A DNA stretch of 64,000 nt from Enterobacter sp. RHBSTW-00994 (GCF_013782625.1 NZ_CP056199.1:2684588-2748587); one strand, 5' to 3'; positions 1 to 8,638 are shown, counted from the first letter of the stretch. Translations and numbers: made by a program. The notes: generated by a model from the sequence alone, not told the origin.

Positions 1-24
1 ACGGGCATGTGGATGTTCGCCGCT

Positions 25-654
25 ATGATTGACTGGCAATGGATCGTGGATAACCAGACGCCGATCGCGGCGTTGCTCTGGCAGCACGCCCAACTGGTGC
101 TGGTTTCGCTCTTTTTCGGCACAGTTCTGACCGGCGTGTTGATTGGCCTGACGCTGCGCTGGCCCGCCTCTGCGCCACCACTCCTCTACCTGTGCGGGAT
201 CTTATTCACTATCCCGTCGCTGGCGTTGTTTATTCTGTTGATCCCCTTCACGGGGCTGTCACTGACCACCTCGGTTATCGGACTTACGCTGTACTCCCTG
301 TTGATCCTGCTGCGTAATGTGGTCGCCGGGATCGAAAAACTGCCGTTCGATGTACTGGAGTCTGCACGCGCTCTGGGATACACGCGCTGGAAGCGTTTCA
401 TTGACGTTGAACTGTATTTGATTATCCCTTCACTGTTTGCCGGGCTGCGTATTGCATCGGTCACGCTGGTTGGTCTGGTTACGGTAACAGCACTGATTGG
501 TCAGGGCGGTCTCGGACAGTTGCTGCTCTCGGGCTTCAACCAGGATTTTCTGACACCTATCGCCGTCAGCGTGGTTCTGAGCCTGCTGTTGTCCTTTACT
601 TTTGACTCTCTGATAGCGCATCTGGGCTATTGGATCACCCCCTGGACACGATGA
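25..654 (+). CDS. ABC transporter permease, osmoprotectant (OsmW/OpuCB-like) type
   Basis: Inner-membrane permease of a quaternary-amine/osmolyte ABC importer. It is about 209 residues and almost entirely hydrophobic, with five to six membrane segments. The cytoplasmic loop with EKLPFDVLESARALGYT is the EAA coupling motif that contacts the ATPase. The start at 25 is chosen because homologues begin close to DWQWI; ATGs at 7 and 13 are alternatives and there is no clear Shine-Dalgarno. Another frame stays open from the window edge to a TGA at 30-32 and could be the tail of the missing ATPase gene. The stop overlaps the next permease start (ATGA). Family assignment is firm; the substrate is inferred from family only. 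Confidence 0.88.
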   Translation: MIDWQWIVDNQTPIAALLWQHAQLVLVSLFFGTVLTGVLIGLTLRWPASAPPLLYLCGILFTIPSLALFILLIPFTGLSLTTSVIGLTLYSLLILLRNVVAGIEKLPFDVLESARALGYTRWKRFIDVELYLIIPSLFAGLRIASVTLVGLVTVTALIGQGGLGQLLLSGFNQDFLTPIAVSVVLSLLLSFTFDSLIAHLGYWITPWTR

Positions 655-1325
655 TGGAGACGTTAACGGCAACCCTTCACTGGCTTATACAGCCGAATCA
701 CTGGTCAGGTGATACGGGGATACTCCTGCGGCTACGCGAACATCTCTGGTATGTACTGATCAGCATGGCGATCGCATCCGCCATCGCGCTTCCACTCGGT
801 GTGATGCTGGGTTACTGGCGCAAAGGGGCATTCCTGGTGATCAATCTGTTTAATATTGGCCGGGCGATCCCCTCGCTGGGGCTGATTTTGCTGTGCATTA
901 TTCTTTTTGGTTTCAACGATGTCCCGGTATTTCTGGCGCTGGTCGCACTGTCGATTCCGCCCATTCTGACCAACACGTGGGTTGGAATTTACCATGCCGA
1001 CCGGACGCTGTGCGACGCAGCCATCGCGCTGGGCATGACCCCACTACAAAGCCTCTGGCAACTGCGTATTCCACTGGCAATGCCGTTGATTTTTGCGGGT
1101 ATACGTACCGCGCTGTTGCAACTGATCGCTACCGCGGTGGTCGCGGCATACGCGGGTCTGGGCGGGTTAGGCCGTTTTTTGATTGACGGACTCGGCCAGC
1201 GCGACATGCCGCAAGTGATTGCGGGCTCCCTGGTGGTCACGCTACTCGCCATCGCCTGCGAAGCGTTATTTTCGCTGATCGGTAAACGGATATTTCGGCT
1301 ACAGGCCGCATCCGCACTCAATTAA
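651..1325 (+). CDS. ABC transporter permease, second subunit of osmoprotectant-type importer
   Basis: Second membrane subunit of the same importer, about 224 residues. Hydrophobic helices surround an EAA-type loop (LCDAAIALGMTPLQSLWQL) that should dock on the ATPase. The start at 651 gives the classic ATGA overlap with the upstream stop at 652-654; an in-frame TTG at 630 would add seven residues and is less likely. Two different permeases with one binding protein match the OsmU/OpuC-like (YehYW) layout. The gene order here, permease-permease-binding protein, differs from the Salmonella osmVWXY order. Substrate unknown. Confidence 0.88.
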   Translation: MMETLTATLHWLIQPNHWSGDTGILLRLREHLWYVLISMAIASAIALPLGVMLGYWRKGAFLVINLFNIGRAIPSLGLILLCIILFGFNDVPVFLALVALSIPPILTNTWVGIYHADRTLCDAAIALGMTPLQSLWQLRIPLAMPLIFAGIRTALLQLIATAVVAAYAGLGGLGRFLIDGLGQRDMPQVIAGSLVVTLLAIACEALFSLIGKRIFRLQAASALN

Positions 1326-1362
1326 TTCTCACAAAAACCACCTGCACAATAAAAGAGGCACT

Positions 1363-2262
1363 ATGACACAACCATTCTGGCAAGTATTTAACCGTCGTGG
1401 GTTTACATTATCCCTACTGGCGGCAGGATTATTTAGCCTGAGTTTTACGACACTGGCGGAAACCGTCACCATTGGCGGCGCAAACTTTACCGAAAGTTCT
1501 ATTCTCGCCAATATTTATGCCAGTGCCCTAAAGAAAAATAATATTGAGGTAAAAACCCGTCTTAATCTGGGTAACCGTGAAATTATTCTTCCGGCACTGA
1601 AAAGTGGTGAAATTGATATTGTCCCGGAATATCTCGGCGCATTGCTTAATTATTATGATGGTAAAACGCTGGCGACCGAGCAAGGCGACGTCAGCGCCGA
1701 GCTGGAGAAAGTGCTGCCTGCCGATTTCACACTGCTGACACCTTCTTCCGCCAGCTCCGTTACCGCCTGGGCGGTTCGGGCCGAAACCGCAAAGAAATAC
1801 GGGTTAAGCAAACTCTCTGATCTGACCCCCATCGCCCACGAACTGGTGATCGGCGGTCCACCGGAATTTCCGGTTCGCGCCCTGGGTTTGCCGGGACTGA
1901 AACGCGTTTACGGGCTGGAGTTCAAGGCGGTGAAGTCGCTGGATATGGGCGGTCCGTTGTCTCGCCTGGCGCTCAATTCCGGCAAGATTGATGTGGCAAC
2001 CGTCGTCTCAACACAGGGCTCGCTCGCCAAAGAAGACTGGGTGGTGCTGGAAGACGACAAACACGAACAACCGAGCCAGAACGTGGTTCCGTTGGTGCGT
2101 AAAGCCGCACTGACACCCAAAATTGACAGCATCCTGAACTGTGTCTCCCGCAAACTGGATAACACCGCGCTGGTTGAGCTGAACAAACAGGTCGATCTAC
2201 AGCATAAAGATCCTGCCGCCGTCGCGGAACAATGGGTCAACACTCACCTGACCGCGCAGTAA
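1363..2262 (+). CDS. Periplasmic substrate-binding protein, OsmX/OpuAC-type
   Basis: Binding protein of the importer, 299 residues. A Sec signal peptide covers about residues 1-32 (RR, hydrophobic core, cleavage after TTLA). The mature protein opens with VTIGGANFTE, the typical start of the quaternary-amine binding family (glycine betaine, choline, carnitine and related osmolytes). An AGAGG ribosome site precedes the ATG, and the gene lies 37 nt after the second permease. The same operon probably continues into the monooxygenase 46 nt downstream, which suggests the imported compound is oxidised rather than only accumulated (inference). Confidence 0.9.
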   Translation: MTQPFWQVFNRRGFTLSLLAAGLFSLSFTTLAETVTIGGANFTESSILANIYASALKKNNIEVKTRLNLGNREIILPALKSGEIDIVPEYLGALLNYYDGKTLATEQGDVSAELEKVLPADFTLLTPSSASSVTAWAVRAETAKKYGLSKLSDLTPIAHELVIGGPPEFPVRALGLPGLKRVYGLEFKAVKSLDMGGPLSRLALNSGKIDVATVVSTQGSLAKEDWVVLEDDKHEQPSQNVVPLVRKAALTPKIDSILNCVSRKLDNTALVELNKQVDLQHKDPAAVAEQWVNTHLTAQ

Positions 2263-2308
2263 CCCCTTTATGGCCAGGGAATGACCGCAACCAGAAACGA
2301 GCCTGACA

Positions 2309-3658
2309 ATGTCGCACAACACACTGATCCTGAATCTGTTTTTCTTTAACCCGCAGGGAGACTACCGTTTTTCCTGGCGTCATCCGGACGCTCCGGAAAA
2401 AGCTGTCTTTACCCTGAAATATTATGCCGATCTCGCGCGTAAGGCCGAGGCGGCTACCCTTGATGCCATTTTTGTCGCTGATCATACGGGCGTCTGGGAT
2501 AGCGTACCTAGCGGTTTAACCCACTACGCTAACGCGCGTCTGGAGCCGCTGACGCTCCTGTCTGCGCTCGCCGCAGTAACGGATAATATCGGCCTGATGG
2601 CAACCGCATCCACCTCCTGGATTGAACCCTATAATCTGGCGCGTTACTTTGCCTCGCTCGATTTTTTAAGTCACGGGCGAGCAAGCTGGAATATCGTAAC
2701 CTCCTGGCTGGAAGAGGAAGCGGCCAACGTTGGTCTGGATCAGATCCCCCGGCACGACAATCGCTACCAGCGTGCGGGTGAATTTATCGACGTGGTCACC
2801 CGTCTGTGGGACTCGTGGGAAGACGACGCGCTGCTTTTCGATAAACAGAGCGGTCTGTTTGCAGATAACGCACACATTCATCATCTCAACCATCAGGGCG
2901 ATTTCTTTAAGGTTCGCGGCCCACTTAACGTCCCACGCCCGCCTCAGGGACACCCCGTTTTGGTTCAGGCGGGATCATCTGAAGCAGGTAAACATCTGGC
3001 GGCAACCTGGGCTGATATGCATTTCGTGTTTATCAAATCCATTGAGCAAGGGCTGGCCTATCGCGAAGAGATGAACCAGAGGCTGGTTAAGCTTGGGCGT
3101 AAACCTGAACATTTCAAAATCATCGCCGGTGTGCTGCCCGTGGTGGTGAATTCCGAAGCGGAAAAAGCCGAACGCCAGCAGCTTAATGCGCAACTGATGA
3201 GCGACCAGATGGCGATTGATCTGCTCTCATCTTATCTGAAGCGAGATCTGAGCCAGTATCCCCGCGATCACCCCCTTCCTCCACTGCCGGATGAAGATAG
3301 CTTCAATGGCATTCGCACGACGCTACAACTGATTCGTGACTATGATCCGTCTCTCACCATCCTTGAGCTGGGCCGTCTGTTGCTACAAAGTTCAGACAGT
3401 TGGCTGGTGATCGGCAGTGCGCAGGAGGTGGCCGACACTCTGATCAGGATCTATCGTTCTGGTGCGGCGGACGGTTTTAACCTGATGTTCCCCCTGCTGC
3501 CGGGTGATTTTGAACGCTTCACGGAGCAGGTTGTGCCACTCCTGAAAGCCAGTGGAGTGATGAAAATGCAGTATGCGCCGGGGACGTTACGGGAAAAATT
3601 GGGGCTGCCAGTGCCTGAGAACCGCTTCGCGGCATCATCCCAGACGCGTCACACCTGA
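2309..3658 (+). CDS. NtaA/SnaA/DmoA-family FMN-dependent monooxygenase
   Basis: Luciferase-like monooxygenase of about 449 residues, the usual size for the NtaA/SnaA/DszA/DmoA branch. These enzymes use reduced FMN supplied by a separate reductase and O2 to oxidise small nitrogen or sulfur compounds. The N-terminus NLFFFNPQGDYRFSWRHPD and the internal HGRASWNIVTSW are typical of the branch. No flavin reductase gene is visible nearby. It sits directly behind an osmolyte-type importer, so the substrate may be a sulfonium or quaternary amine compound (inference). Its last 24 bases overlap the 3' end of the convergent PhnD-like gene. Confidence 0.9.
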   Translation: MSHNTLILNLFFFNPQGDYRFSWRHPDAPEKAVFTLKYYADLARKAEAATLDAIFVADHTGVWDSVPSGLTHYANARLEPLTLLSALAAVTDNIGLMATASTSWIEPYNLARYFASLDFLSHGRASWNIVTSWLEEEAANVGLDQIPRHDNRYQRAGEFIDVVTRLWDSWEDDALLFDKQSGLFADNAHIHHLNHQGDFFKVRGPLNVPRPPQGHPVLVQAGSSEAGKHLAATWADMHFVFIKSIEQGLAYREEMNQRLVKLGRKPEHFKIIAGVLPVVVNSEAEKAERQQLNAQLMSDQMAIDLLSSYLKRDLSQYPRDHPLPPLPDEDSFNGIRTTLQLIRDYDPSLTILELGRLLLQSSDSWLVIGSAQEVADTLIRIYRSGAADGFNLMFPLLPGDFERFTEQVVPLLKASGVMKMQYAPGTLREKLGLPVPENRFAASSQTRHT

Positions 3659-4438
3659 CCTTCCCGCCTCTTTGCGCCAGTCGAGCAGTAAGGAATACGG
3701 CTGGCGCGTCACCTCGCTAAACCCGCCAATCAATACGGCGGAAAGCACCTCCCGATACTCAGGAGCGCTCACCAACGCTTTAAGGGCATCGCGGATGGCA
3801 TGGAGCGTTTCGGCCGCCGTGTTTACCGATGTAATGAGCGGTAACCCAGGTGCAAGCGGGCTGCTGGCAATTATCGCCAGGCCATCAAGCAACGTGGGTT
3901 CATGGCGCTGCAATAACGCATACGTCACGCAGTCAATGGCTGCGATGTCACCTTCACCACGCCGCACTGCGATAAGCGACTGACGGTGACTGCCGCTCAG
4001 TATCACCTGTGAGAAAAAGCGTCCGTTTTCCGACAGAGGGGCCACCATTTTCAGCAACACGTTGTAACCCGACTGGGAATCGGTGGCGTTGCACACCACC
4101 CGGCGACCACGAAAATCCGCCAGCGTGTTGTCACGCTCCTGGTCGCGAACCACCAGCAGGCTACGATAACAGAACCCTTCACAGCCCGGCGCTGTATAGT
4201 GAAAACAGCCAACGGTCTGCACTTCCGGTAGCACAGTTACCAGTGGGTAGCCGCAGGTCTGGCTCAGGATAAGGTCGGGGTTTTTCCAGTGTTCCAGTAG
4301 CGCCGATTCTGGCCAACCCGGCGTCAGATTGCCCACAGGGACACCACGTTCTGTCAGCAAGTGCTGTACCGCCCGCCACAGAGATTCGGTATCCTGACGG
4401 CTTACCGCATACATAGGGAATGCCAGCGAGTTATGCAT
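3635..4438 (-). CDS. PhnD-like (phosphate/phosphonate-binding fold) protein without signal peptide
   Basis: A 267-residue protein resembling the PhnD-type periplasmic binding fold (FRGRRVVCNATDSQSGYNVL, then a GEGDIAAIDCVTYALL motif). Unlike transported binding proteins it begins MHNSLAFPMYAVS, with no signal peptide or lipobox, so it is probably cytoplasmic. Its ATG overlaps the end of the upstream desaturase gene by 8 bases, which implies co-translation. No phosphonate transporter or C-P lyase genes are nearby. It may be a ligand sensor or an enzyme using this fold. Family similarity is fairly sure; function is unknown. Confidence 0.75.
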   Translation of the reverse strand: MHNSLAFPMYAVSRQDTESLWRAVQHLLTERGVPVGNLTPGWPESALLEHWKNPDLILSQTCGYPLVTVLPEVQTVGCFHYTAPGCEGFCYRSLLVVRDQERDNTLADFRGRRVVCNATDSQSGYNVLLKMVAPLSENGRFFSQVILSGSHRQSLIAVRRGEGDIAAIDCVTYALLQRHEPTLLDGLAIIASSPLAPGLPLITSVNTAAETLHAIRDALKALVSAPEYREVLSAVLIGGFSEVTRQPYSLLLDWRKEAGRSGVTRLG

Positions 4439-5417
4439 CGCTATCCTCTTTTTTGATGCCGGGATGGACGGTCACATCCACCGGTCTGCTCCAGAACTTG
4501 CGCAACCATTCACCATAACCCCGAACCAGAAATTGCTGGTTTCGCTGCTGATAATCATCACGGTTATGCTGGTAGATCGCTTTCAACCCATACCAGGGGA
4601 CGCCAGGCAGATCGTGATGCACTAAATGGTAGTTAAGGTTCAGAAACAACACGCGCCAGAACAGCCCGGCCTCGTTGATGACCGAGCGAGCGAGCGGATC
4701 GTCCGCCGCACGGTGTTCAAGGAAGGAACGCACTTTCGTCAACGCCAGCGCAGGGTAGCTCACCGCCAGCACAAACCAGAGTGGGGAAAATTCAACGCGC
4801 GACATCCACGTGAACAGTGCGGCCAGCAACAGGCCATGCACCAGCCACATCATAATGGCCGGAAAATCCAGACGCCGAAACGCGGTTATCGCCCCACCCA
4901 GCGTCTGAACAATATCCAGGAGTGGCCCCAGCAACAACCGGCCCATGAACGTGTTACGTACATGAATGACGCGCCGTTGCCACGGGGAAAATCGCGCCCA
5001 GCTCTCATCGGTGAAATAGTAGGACTCAGGGTCGTCAACCGGGACGGTCAGATGATCGTTACGGTGATGCGCCAGATGTGAATCCCGGTAAAGTCCGTAG
5101 GGATACCATACCGCCAGCGGCAGTATGCCGAAGAGCTGGTTGAGCCACGGAAAGCGTGTGGGATGACCATGGATTAATTCATGCTGAAGCGACATATACC
5201 AGGCGGTAAACACGGTAAGGATCAGCGTCGTGGGCACTAACCCCAGCGTTTGCCAGTTCGCGAGCGTGATAAACCAGCCGCTATAGATCACGATGATGAG
5301 TATCCAGGTGGGTATTTCGCTTCGCCACAACCAGGTTGTTGATAGCTGGTGAATACGTTCTCGTTGCTGCTCGTGCAAATAAAGGGACGATCGTTTACCC
5401 ATTCCTTCTCGCGCCAT
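4431..5417 (-). CDS. Membrane fatty acid desaturase-type di-iron protein
   Basis: Integral membrane oxygenase/desaturase of 328 residues. The three histidine clusters that bind the di-iron centre are visible: H79xxxH83 (HELIHGH), H114xxHH118 (HLAHH) and H264xxHH268 (HLVHH). Hydrophobic stretches lie near 36-75, 94-106 and 186-225. The family includes acyl-lipid desaturases and carotene or alkane hydroxylases, and the sequence alone does not decide the substrate. A start at the second methionine (MGKRSS) is possible. It is first in a two-gene minus-strand unit with the PhnD-like gene and is divergent from the GlxA-type regulator, which may control it. Most enterobacteria make unsaturated fatty acids with FabA/FabB, so an aerobic desaturase is accessory. 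Confidence 0.86.
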   Translation of the reverse strand: MAREGMGKRSSLYLHEQQRERIHQLSTTWLWRSEIPTWILIIVIYSGWFITLANWQTLGLVPTTLILTVFTAWYMSLQHELIHGHPTRFPWLNQLFGILPLAVWYPYGLYRDSHLAHHRNDHLTVPVDDPESYYFTDESWARFSPWQRRVIHVRNTFMGRLLLGPLLDIVQTLGGAITAFRRLDFPAIMMWLVHGLLLAALFTWMSRVEFSPLWFVLAVSYPALALTKVRSFLEHRAADDPLARSVINEAGLFWRVLFLNLNYHLVHHDLPGVPWYGLKAIYQHNRDDYQQRNQQFLVRGYGEWLRKFWSRPVDVTVHPGIKKEDSDA

Positions 5418-5605
5418 TTCCGTCAGTATCGTTGTGCTCTGACGATCTGAGATCGCGCGAGAAATGACAACGAACTTAAACGACTATGCTTTGCCAGAAA
5501 AATGAGCATCCTACGCCTGCGCTGCCCTTTCTTTTCTTTCTTGTCCGCATGTTCGCCCACACTCTGCCACTTGACTTACTCTGTAATAAAGGTACTTTTC
5601 AGGAC

Positions 5606-6586
5606 ATGAAGAAAATCCTGATTATTGTTCCTGATGGCGGCATGTTGTTTGAAGCCGCGGGTATCGCCGACATTCTGATGCAGGCCAACCGGCAGCACCC
5701 GGAAGGCCTGCAACATCCCTGCTACCGCATTATTATCGCCACCACGCAACCCCATCAGGTGATCCACGGTCAGTCTGGTTTGAACCTGCTCGCGGATTAT
5801 CGCTTGCCGGAGCTGGACCCGCGTGAACCGCTCGATACGATCATCATCACCGGACGCGGAATGAACGAACTGGAGAGCACCGCCGTGGTGGACTGGCTAC
5901 ACCTTGCGGCTCCTCATGCGCGGCGTATTGCATCCATTTGTGGTGGGGCGATGCTGCTGGCCCAGAGCGGGTTGCTTGATGGCCGACGCGCGACGACGCA
6001 CTGGCGACTGCTGGAGACAATGCAAGCCAGCTATCCAAAAATCAATGTCGAAGGTGGCCCGCTTTACATTCAGGATGGTCCAATCTGGACATCCGGTGGC
6101 GTCAGCTCCGGGTTTGATCTGACTCTGGCACTGGTTGAGGACGATTACGGTTTTACTCTTGCCAGGAACGTTGCCCAGGACATGGTGATGTATCTGCGTC
6201 GCCCCGGCGGACAACTGCAGTTCAGCCGTTATAACCTGCAACAAACCGGCGCGTCCGGCCCGATAAGCGAGCTACAAGCCTGGATCCTGCACAACCTCAC
6301 CGCCGACCTGTGTGTTGAAAATCTGGCGGAAAAAGCCGCAATGAGTCCGCGTAACTTCACCCGCGTGTTTACCCGTGATGCTGGCGTGTCTCCGGCTCGC
6401 TATGTCACCGAGGCCCGTCTTGCCGCAGCCCGTCAGCGACTGGAGCAAACAACTGAATCACTGGAACTCATTGCCGAAAAGAGCGGGTTTGGCAGCAGTA
6501 TCAATCTGCGCCGGGTGTTCGAAAAACAGCTTCATCTCACACCTGGCGAGTACCGCCAGCGCTTTCACTGCCGCAACATGGCGTAA
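5606..6586 (+). CDS. GlxA-family transcriptional regulator (DJ-1/PfpI domain + AraC HTH)
   Basis: A 326-residue regulator. Residues about 1-190 form a class I glutamine amidotransferase/DJ-1-like domain with a nucleophile-elbow cysteine in SICGGAMLLAQSG. The C-terminal 100 residues are an AraC-type double helix-turn-helix ending in LHLTPGEYRQRF. The start at 5606 (MKKILIIVPDGG) fits the family; a frame open from 5486 would add 40 residues that do not look like the family. It is divergent from the desaturase/PhnD-like pair and 78 nt ahead of the GAPDH paralogue, so it probably controls one or both. The ligand is unknown. Confidence 0.9.
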   Translation: MKKILIIVPDGGMLFEAAGIADILMQANRQHPEGLQHPCYRIIIATTQPHQVIHGQSGLNLLADYRLPELDPREPLDTIIITGRGMNELESTAVVDWLHLAAPHARRIASICGGAMLLAQSGLLDGRRATTHWRLLETMQASYPKINVEGGPLYIQDGPIWTSGGVSSGFDLTLALVEDDYGFTLARNVAQDMVMYLRRPGGQLQFSRYNLQQTGASGPISELQAWILHNLTADLCVENLAEKAAMSPRNFTRVFTRDAGVSPARYVTEARLAAARQRLEQTTESLELIAEKSGFGSSINLRRVFEKQLHLTPGEYRQRFHCRNMA

Positions 6587-6664
6587 TATGATCCTTTTTT
6601 GTCATTTACGCCATCACGCCTGACGCCTACAGTCACTCCAGAAATCACAGATAAGGAGTTGATC

Positions 6665-7675
6665 ATGGTTAAGGTCGGTATTAACGGTTTTGGCAGAATC
6701 GGACGTAATTTCCTGCGCGCAGCGCTGGGCAATCCGAATATTCAGATTGCAGCCATAAACGATCTAACGGACAGCAAAACCCTCGCCCATTTACTGAAAT
6801 ACGATTCCTTGCTTGGCACGTTGCCTGCCCCTGTAGAGGCTGCTGATGGTGCGCTACAGGTGGATGGTCAGCGGATCACGGTGTTTAGCGAGCGCGACCC
6901 GGCCACTATTCCCTGGCGAGATGTGGGCGTTGAGGTGGTTATCGAGGCGACCGGGTTCTTCACCGAACGGGAAAAAGCCGCAGTACATATTCATCGCGGT
7001 GGGGCAAAACGCGTCATTATTTCAGCCCCAGGTAAGAATGACGATCTGACAATTGTGATGGGGGTAAACCACGAACTGTATGACCCCACACAGCATTTCG
7101 TGGTGAGTAACGGCAGTTGCACCACTAACGGCCTCGCCCCGGCGGCTCAGGTACTGCACCAGCAATTTGGTATTGAACATGGCCTGATGAATACCACTCA
7201 TGCCTATACCAACAGCCAGGCACTACACGACCAGCCGGAGAAAGATCTTCGCGGGGCGCGTGCGGCAGCCCTGTCTATCGTCCCTTACTCCAGCGGTGCG
7301 GCGAAAGCGCTGGGGAAAGTCATCCCGGAACTGGATGGCCGCCTGACAGGCTATTCGCTTCGCGTCCCGGTTCCTGTTGTCTCTATTGTCGACCTGACGG
7401 TGACGCTCAGCCGCGACGTGACCGCCGAAGAGGTGAATTCCGCCTTCCGAAAAGCCGCGACCAGTGGGCCATTGGCAGGGATTTTGGGTTACAGCGACGA
7501 ACCGCTGGTATCGAGTGATTACCAGGGTGATCCACGCTCATCCATTATCGACGGGCTGTCCACTCTGGTGATTGGCGGAAATATGGTCAAGATCCTGGCC
7601 TGGTATGACAACGAATGGGGCTTCTCAAACCGCCTGGTTGATTTGGCGGTATTAATGGAGAAAAAAGGGCTTTAG
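6665..7675 (+). CDS. Type I glyceraldehyde-3-phosphate dehydrogenase paralogue
   Basis: A 336-residue GAPDH with a complete Rossmann start (MVKVGINGFGRIGRNF), catalytic Cys152 and His179 (NTTHAYT). The start at 6665 follows AAGGAG by 7 nt; the frame is open upstream but without family residues. The active-site segment reads SNGSCTTNGLAP where the usual form is ASCTTNC: an Ala is replaced by Gly150 and the second cysteine by Gly156. It is not the housekeeping GapA, which starts MTIKVGING in E. coli. Location behind a GlxA-type regulator suggests a conditional role, for example an inhibitor-tolerant or differently specific isozyme (inference). Confidence 0.92.
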   Translation: MVKVGINGFGRIGRNFLRAALGNPNIQIAAINDLTDSKTLAHLLKYDSLLGTLPAPVEAADGALQVDGQRITVFSERDPATIPWRDVGVEVVIEATGFFTEREKAAVHIHRGGAKRVIISAPGKNDDLTIVMGVNHELYDPTQHFVVSNGSCTTNGLAPAAQVLHQQFGIEHGLMNTTHAYTNSQALHDQPEKDLRGARAAALSIVPYSSGAAKALGKVIPELDGRLTGYSLRVPVPVVSIVDLTVTLSRDVTAEEVNSAFRKAATSGPLAGILGYSDEPLVSSDYQGDPRSSIIDGLSTLVIGGNMVKILAWYDNEWGFSNRLVDLAVLMEKKGL

Positions 7676-7682
7676 CACACGG

Positions 7683-7704
7683 CCCTCACCCGCGAGGGTG
7701 AGGG
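7683..7704. terminator. Perfect CCCTCACCC hairpin after the GAPDH gene
   Basis: CCCTCACCC and GGGTGAGGG flank a GCGA loop, followed by TTT. It lies between the GAPDH paralogue and the convergent ASCH gene and could stop transcription. The core sequence recurs in other intergenic hairpins of this window. Confidence 0.55.
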
Positions 7705-7805
7705 TTTCCGGCGTTGTCCCTCCCCCTGCGGTACGAAGAGGATCGGCTGAATGCGCATTGCGCCAGATTATGTTTCCTGTCGATACTGCGCATAACGTAG
7801 GTGGA

Positions 7806-8216
7806 TTACAGAACTTCAACGAGCTCATATTCCTCAGCAACCAGCTCCATATCAGCAGAAAAGAAACCTTCCCGGGTGAAAAAACGTTGGTGCTCTTTCC
7901 TCCAGTATTCAAGACTTAAATCGCCTTCACCTTCTTTCCTGGCAAACTCTTCGGTAACATCACAGAAACGAACCAGGCGCATCGACACCATTCTCACAAC
8001 GCAGACCGGCGTACCCTGACCATTGAGGATAATATTATAACTCCCTATTTTGGGCGCAGACGCTTCTGCCTGAAAGGAAGCCAAAGAGCCGCATGAGGCG
8101 GTTTTCATCCCTTTTACCACCAGATCTGCAAGTGCATTGGCCATATCGGTACTGTCGCCAATTTGCCAGGCATTTGCTCCCGGATACTTCGCGTTTACGC
8201 TATCAACCGCGCTCAT
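7806..8216 (-). CDS. ASCH domain-containing protein
   Basis: A 136-residue protein of the ASCH (ASC-1 homology, PUA-like beta-barrel) family. Seen features are the KGMKTASCGSL segment, which corresponds to the conserved G.KT.T loop of the fold, and GEGDLSLEYWRKEHQRFF near the C-terminus, common in bacterial single-domain ASCH proteins. Such proteins probably bind RNA or nucleosides; some hydrolyse N4-acetylcytidine. A GGGTCTGAAG stretch precedes the ATG. It stands alone at the left edge of the accessory patch. Family assignment is good, function inferred only. Confidence 0.85.
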   Translation of the reverse strand: MSAVDSVNAKYPGANAWQIGDSTDMANALADLVVKGMKTASCGSLASFQAEASAPKIGSYNIILNGQGTPVCVVRMVSMRLVRFCDVTEEFARKEGEGDLSLEYWRKEHQRFFTREGFFSADMELVAEEYELVEVL

Positions 8217-8638
8217 CTTCAGACCCTTCTCAACGATACGTTATAAGATTAATCTACCCTCTTCTGAATGTAGAAACACGGAAAAATAGCCGTTATTTCA
8301 ACCTGTTCTGTCCAACTCCGTGATGTTCGTAAAAGCTAAAATCGAGTCTACTGGACAGAGGTTTGTTCCTGTGTCTGGTCTGATAAAGCAAAAGACATCC
8401 TGGAGGGAGAATAATCAATGGGTTTGCTGTGTGCCAGAAGCGGGTATTTCGCATTCCTGAATACGTGGCTAAAATCGGTGTGCCATTGCACTTTATGCTA
8501 TTTATATTAATAGGTAAGAGAAAATGAAGGTTAACTGAAGTTTCATTCGGTTACATAGATCCATCGTTCAATTAATGATGGGCTCAGAGATTAGCGTTGC
8601 CAGGATTTATGTAAACAGTACAGGAAAGGGAATACCAG
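8217..8638. other. Non-coding gap with one possible 30-codon ORF
   Basis: This 422-base stretch lies between the divergent ASCH gene and the next hypothetical. It should hold both promoters. It contains a GTGCCAGAAGCGGG motif (8431-8444), one of several related copies in this region, and a short ORF described separately. I see no RNA gene in it. Confidence 0.5.
8418..8510 (+). CDS. Possible 30-residue peptide ORF
   Basis: An ATG preceded by GGAGGGAGAATAATCA opens a 30-codon frame ending at TAA 8508-8510. The peptide starts MGLLCARSGYF and is cysteine-containing and hydrophobic. The ribosome site is strong, but the frame runs through a GTGCCAGAAG repeat copy and has no recognised family, so it may be fortuitous. 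Confidence 0.2.
   Translation: MGLLCARSGYFAFLNTWLKSVCHCTLCYLY

Noticed and set aside
5486..5605. 40-residue N-terminal extension of the GlxA-type regulator
   Set aside because: GlxA family proteins start at the beta-strand KKILIIVPDG; the extension has no homology and the inner ATG has a usable ribosome site.
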